Shown one piece after another: positions 62,394-64,000 of a stretch of DNA of 64,000 nucleotides. This stretch comes from Agriotes lineatus (taxonomy: Eukaryota > Arthropoda > Insecta > Coleoptera > Elateridae). The translations under genes and the position numbers were made by a program. Below the pieces are notes generated by a model that searched no databases, was not told where the DNA came from, and saw only the letters and a list, made by a program, of their open reading frames with translations. Location of the stretch: positions 81,726 through 145,725 of the forward strand of contig CALNHX010003609.1 of the NCBI GenBank assembly GCA_940337035.1, given 5' to 3'. Every line of letters starts with the position of its first letter. Position 1 is the stretch's first letter.

Positions 62394-64000
62394 GAATCAG
62401 CAAGACAGGGTAAAAAGCGAAGTAAAGCAGACAACAAATGGACCAAAAATCGTGTGTAAAAGTAGACAGGTGAATTCGAAGGAAGCCTTGGCCCAGCAAT
62501 TACTCTAACTTAGATAATCAGTGCAGTGACGCGTGTGAACCATTAAAAGCAATTAATACAAACGTGCAGTGGCGCTAAGACACGGTTAATTAGTTATAAA
62601 TGTAAACAATTATATTAAGGATAAGAATTTTGTAAATAGTTTTAGTTGTAAGCAAATTTAGTGTTAAAAGTAATCAATTCGAACTTGGTCAATATCCATT
62701 TTTATTAATATTCCACTTGCAATTGTTTATGACGGATTTTTCAAGGAGAACACAAGAATAAATTGTAAGAATTATTGTGTTGAAATGTGCTCCACTTTAA
62801 ACGAATTTTTCACATAATAAATAAACAGTTATCAGCATAAAAAGTATACAGTCTTACTGAGTGCATGTCCAATGTGGTGTGGTAGTATTTGCAGAGATTT
62901 CCGCCACAAAAAAGTAAAAAGTTCTTCGAAGCTCCGTTACGATAACCTAGCAGCCGATGCAGCCTAAGATCCGATCTCTGCGTGGAGCCAAGCGAATCAA
63001 CACATCCTAGAGGGGAAGGTAGCAGATCATAGAGCAGTCTTCTAAGAACGAGTTCCAGGAGTTTCATCAGGATCAGCCCCAAAGCAGCCCAAGAATTGCA
63101 TCAGCGTCTCCTGCAAGTTCCCGATTCAAGATCGGTAGAGAACAGGTACCGTTTTTGGCTAAAACTAGGTACGTTAGGCCCGCGAAACTTATGTGTATGA
63201 AAGAAGAGTCAATACTTAAGACAACGCAAGCATTTTCCGTGGTGGTAAAGCTAGTGCAGCTTGCAATAAAGGCCGAGTCCATAATTTGAGGTTAGGCGAA
63301 GTTTGAACCCAAGCGACGCTTCGAAAAACAATTAAAAATTTGCCCGCGTCTCTTCGACGGGATCGACAATCAAGTGCTGGAAAAACAAATGACAATTAAT
63401 GTTGCCAGTAATCCAGAATTCAAATAATTGCCGGTAGAAACTTTGATAAATTTCACTTTGTTTTTAAGTCACTGACCGCTAACTTGCTAGCGAGATCCAT
63501 TTTGGTGTAGCATTTGACCTAATTTGGAATATTTGCTTATGCGCATTAGAGCTAAGACGGAAAACAGATCGGTATTCAAATAATTTGAAAAATTACACAT
63601 TCAACCAGGAACCCAACTGAGAGGAGTGATTGCTTTACGAATGCGCTAGCGTTTATTTATCAATATTTGCAGGTAAATAGAATATAATAAAGGGCATATA
63701 ACCATTTATTTTGACAAGCCAAGTAAATACAACTCACTTTTAATCTTCCTAAAATTTTATAGTACAAACAAAATAATTGCATGGTGGCTCTAATCAACAT
63801 TTAATTAATTAAATAAAATAAACAAAGAGCACAACCATAGCAATATTTACTACTTGTAACAAATATACAAATTTGTATTTGAGATTATGTTTAATATTTA
63901 CGGCATAGTGACTGCATCCACTAGAAAATGACAGTTATTTTCTATTCGCGACGTAGCAGGTTGGTACAAACTAGTTTGGCATTAAAATAGGTACGCGCAC
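62394..64000. other. No recognisable gene
   Basis: Mixed composition with a slightly GC-richer part at 62.9-63.4 kb. Short minus-strand frames (63082-62810, 63282-63073) show no known motif or splice context. No repeat is recognised. Confidence 0.4.

Overview
This AT-rich window comes from an insect-like eukaryotic genome. It has GT-AG introns, AATAAA signals, and RTE, CR1-group, BEL/Pao, Copia, hAT, Tc1/mariner and Helitron elements. It contains no bacterial-style operons, rRNA or recognisable tRNA. The order is not decidable from sequence alone. Most of it is transposon debris, often nested, around two small host-like gene models that share an architecture.

Layout. 1-11.6 kb (+): an RTE LINE tail; an N-terminal piece of an uncharacterised multicopy protein family; a foldback element carrying a nested hAT derivative (8-bp target duplication); a second hAT derivative; a decayed LTR-retrotransposon gag with a candidate 3' LTR; an RTE endonuclease scrap; and the C-terminal half of the uncharacterised family. 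11.85-35.13 kb (-): a gene assembled from about 16 small exons. It begins with a 31-nt first coding exon and nearly all later exons are phase 0. The exons form alternating duplicated types, and the most 3' ones encode tandem 17-residue repeats. Its introns have absorbed a CR1-group LINE, a Copia element, an older LINE, a Helitron and others.

Inside the Copia relic (15.4-27.4 kb) lies the most striking object, a 9.4-kb near-palindrome at 17777-27173. It is flanked by an exact 8-bp duplication (AAATGGGT), has arms of about 3.5-4.7 kb that begin in a 76-bp minisatellite, and has a roughly 1.2-kb unmatched centre. It behaves like a giant foldback transposon. Later insertions sit in single arms: an RTE fragment, three TA-flanked MITEs and one further candidate. 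A short hairpin at 38.2 kb is a probable deleted relative.

39.3-46.4 kb: a mariner relic split by a young, apparently full-length BEL/Pao retrotransposon. The two 266-bp LTRs look identical, the target duplication is an exact AGCGA, and one uninterrupted 1739-codon gag-pol frame lies between them. 46.6-47.2 kb: a decayed Tc1/mariner relative. 48.7-50.9 kb: a satellite of about 149-bp units with an A-B-C higher-order order. 51.24-51.85 kb (+): a compact three-exon gene for 139 aa. Its first exon has the same length (31 nt) and phase as that of the long minus-strand gene, and the two proteins share a motif, so they look like paralogues. 54.2-58.1 kb: an RTE LINE split by a Tc1/mariner element with terminal repeats of about 0.7 kb. 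60.5-62.4 kb: a candidate terminal exon, a GC-rich inverted-repeat element and another LINE tail ending in a TG microsatellite. No function is recognised for either host-like gene.
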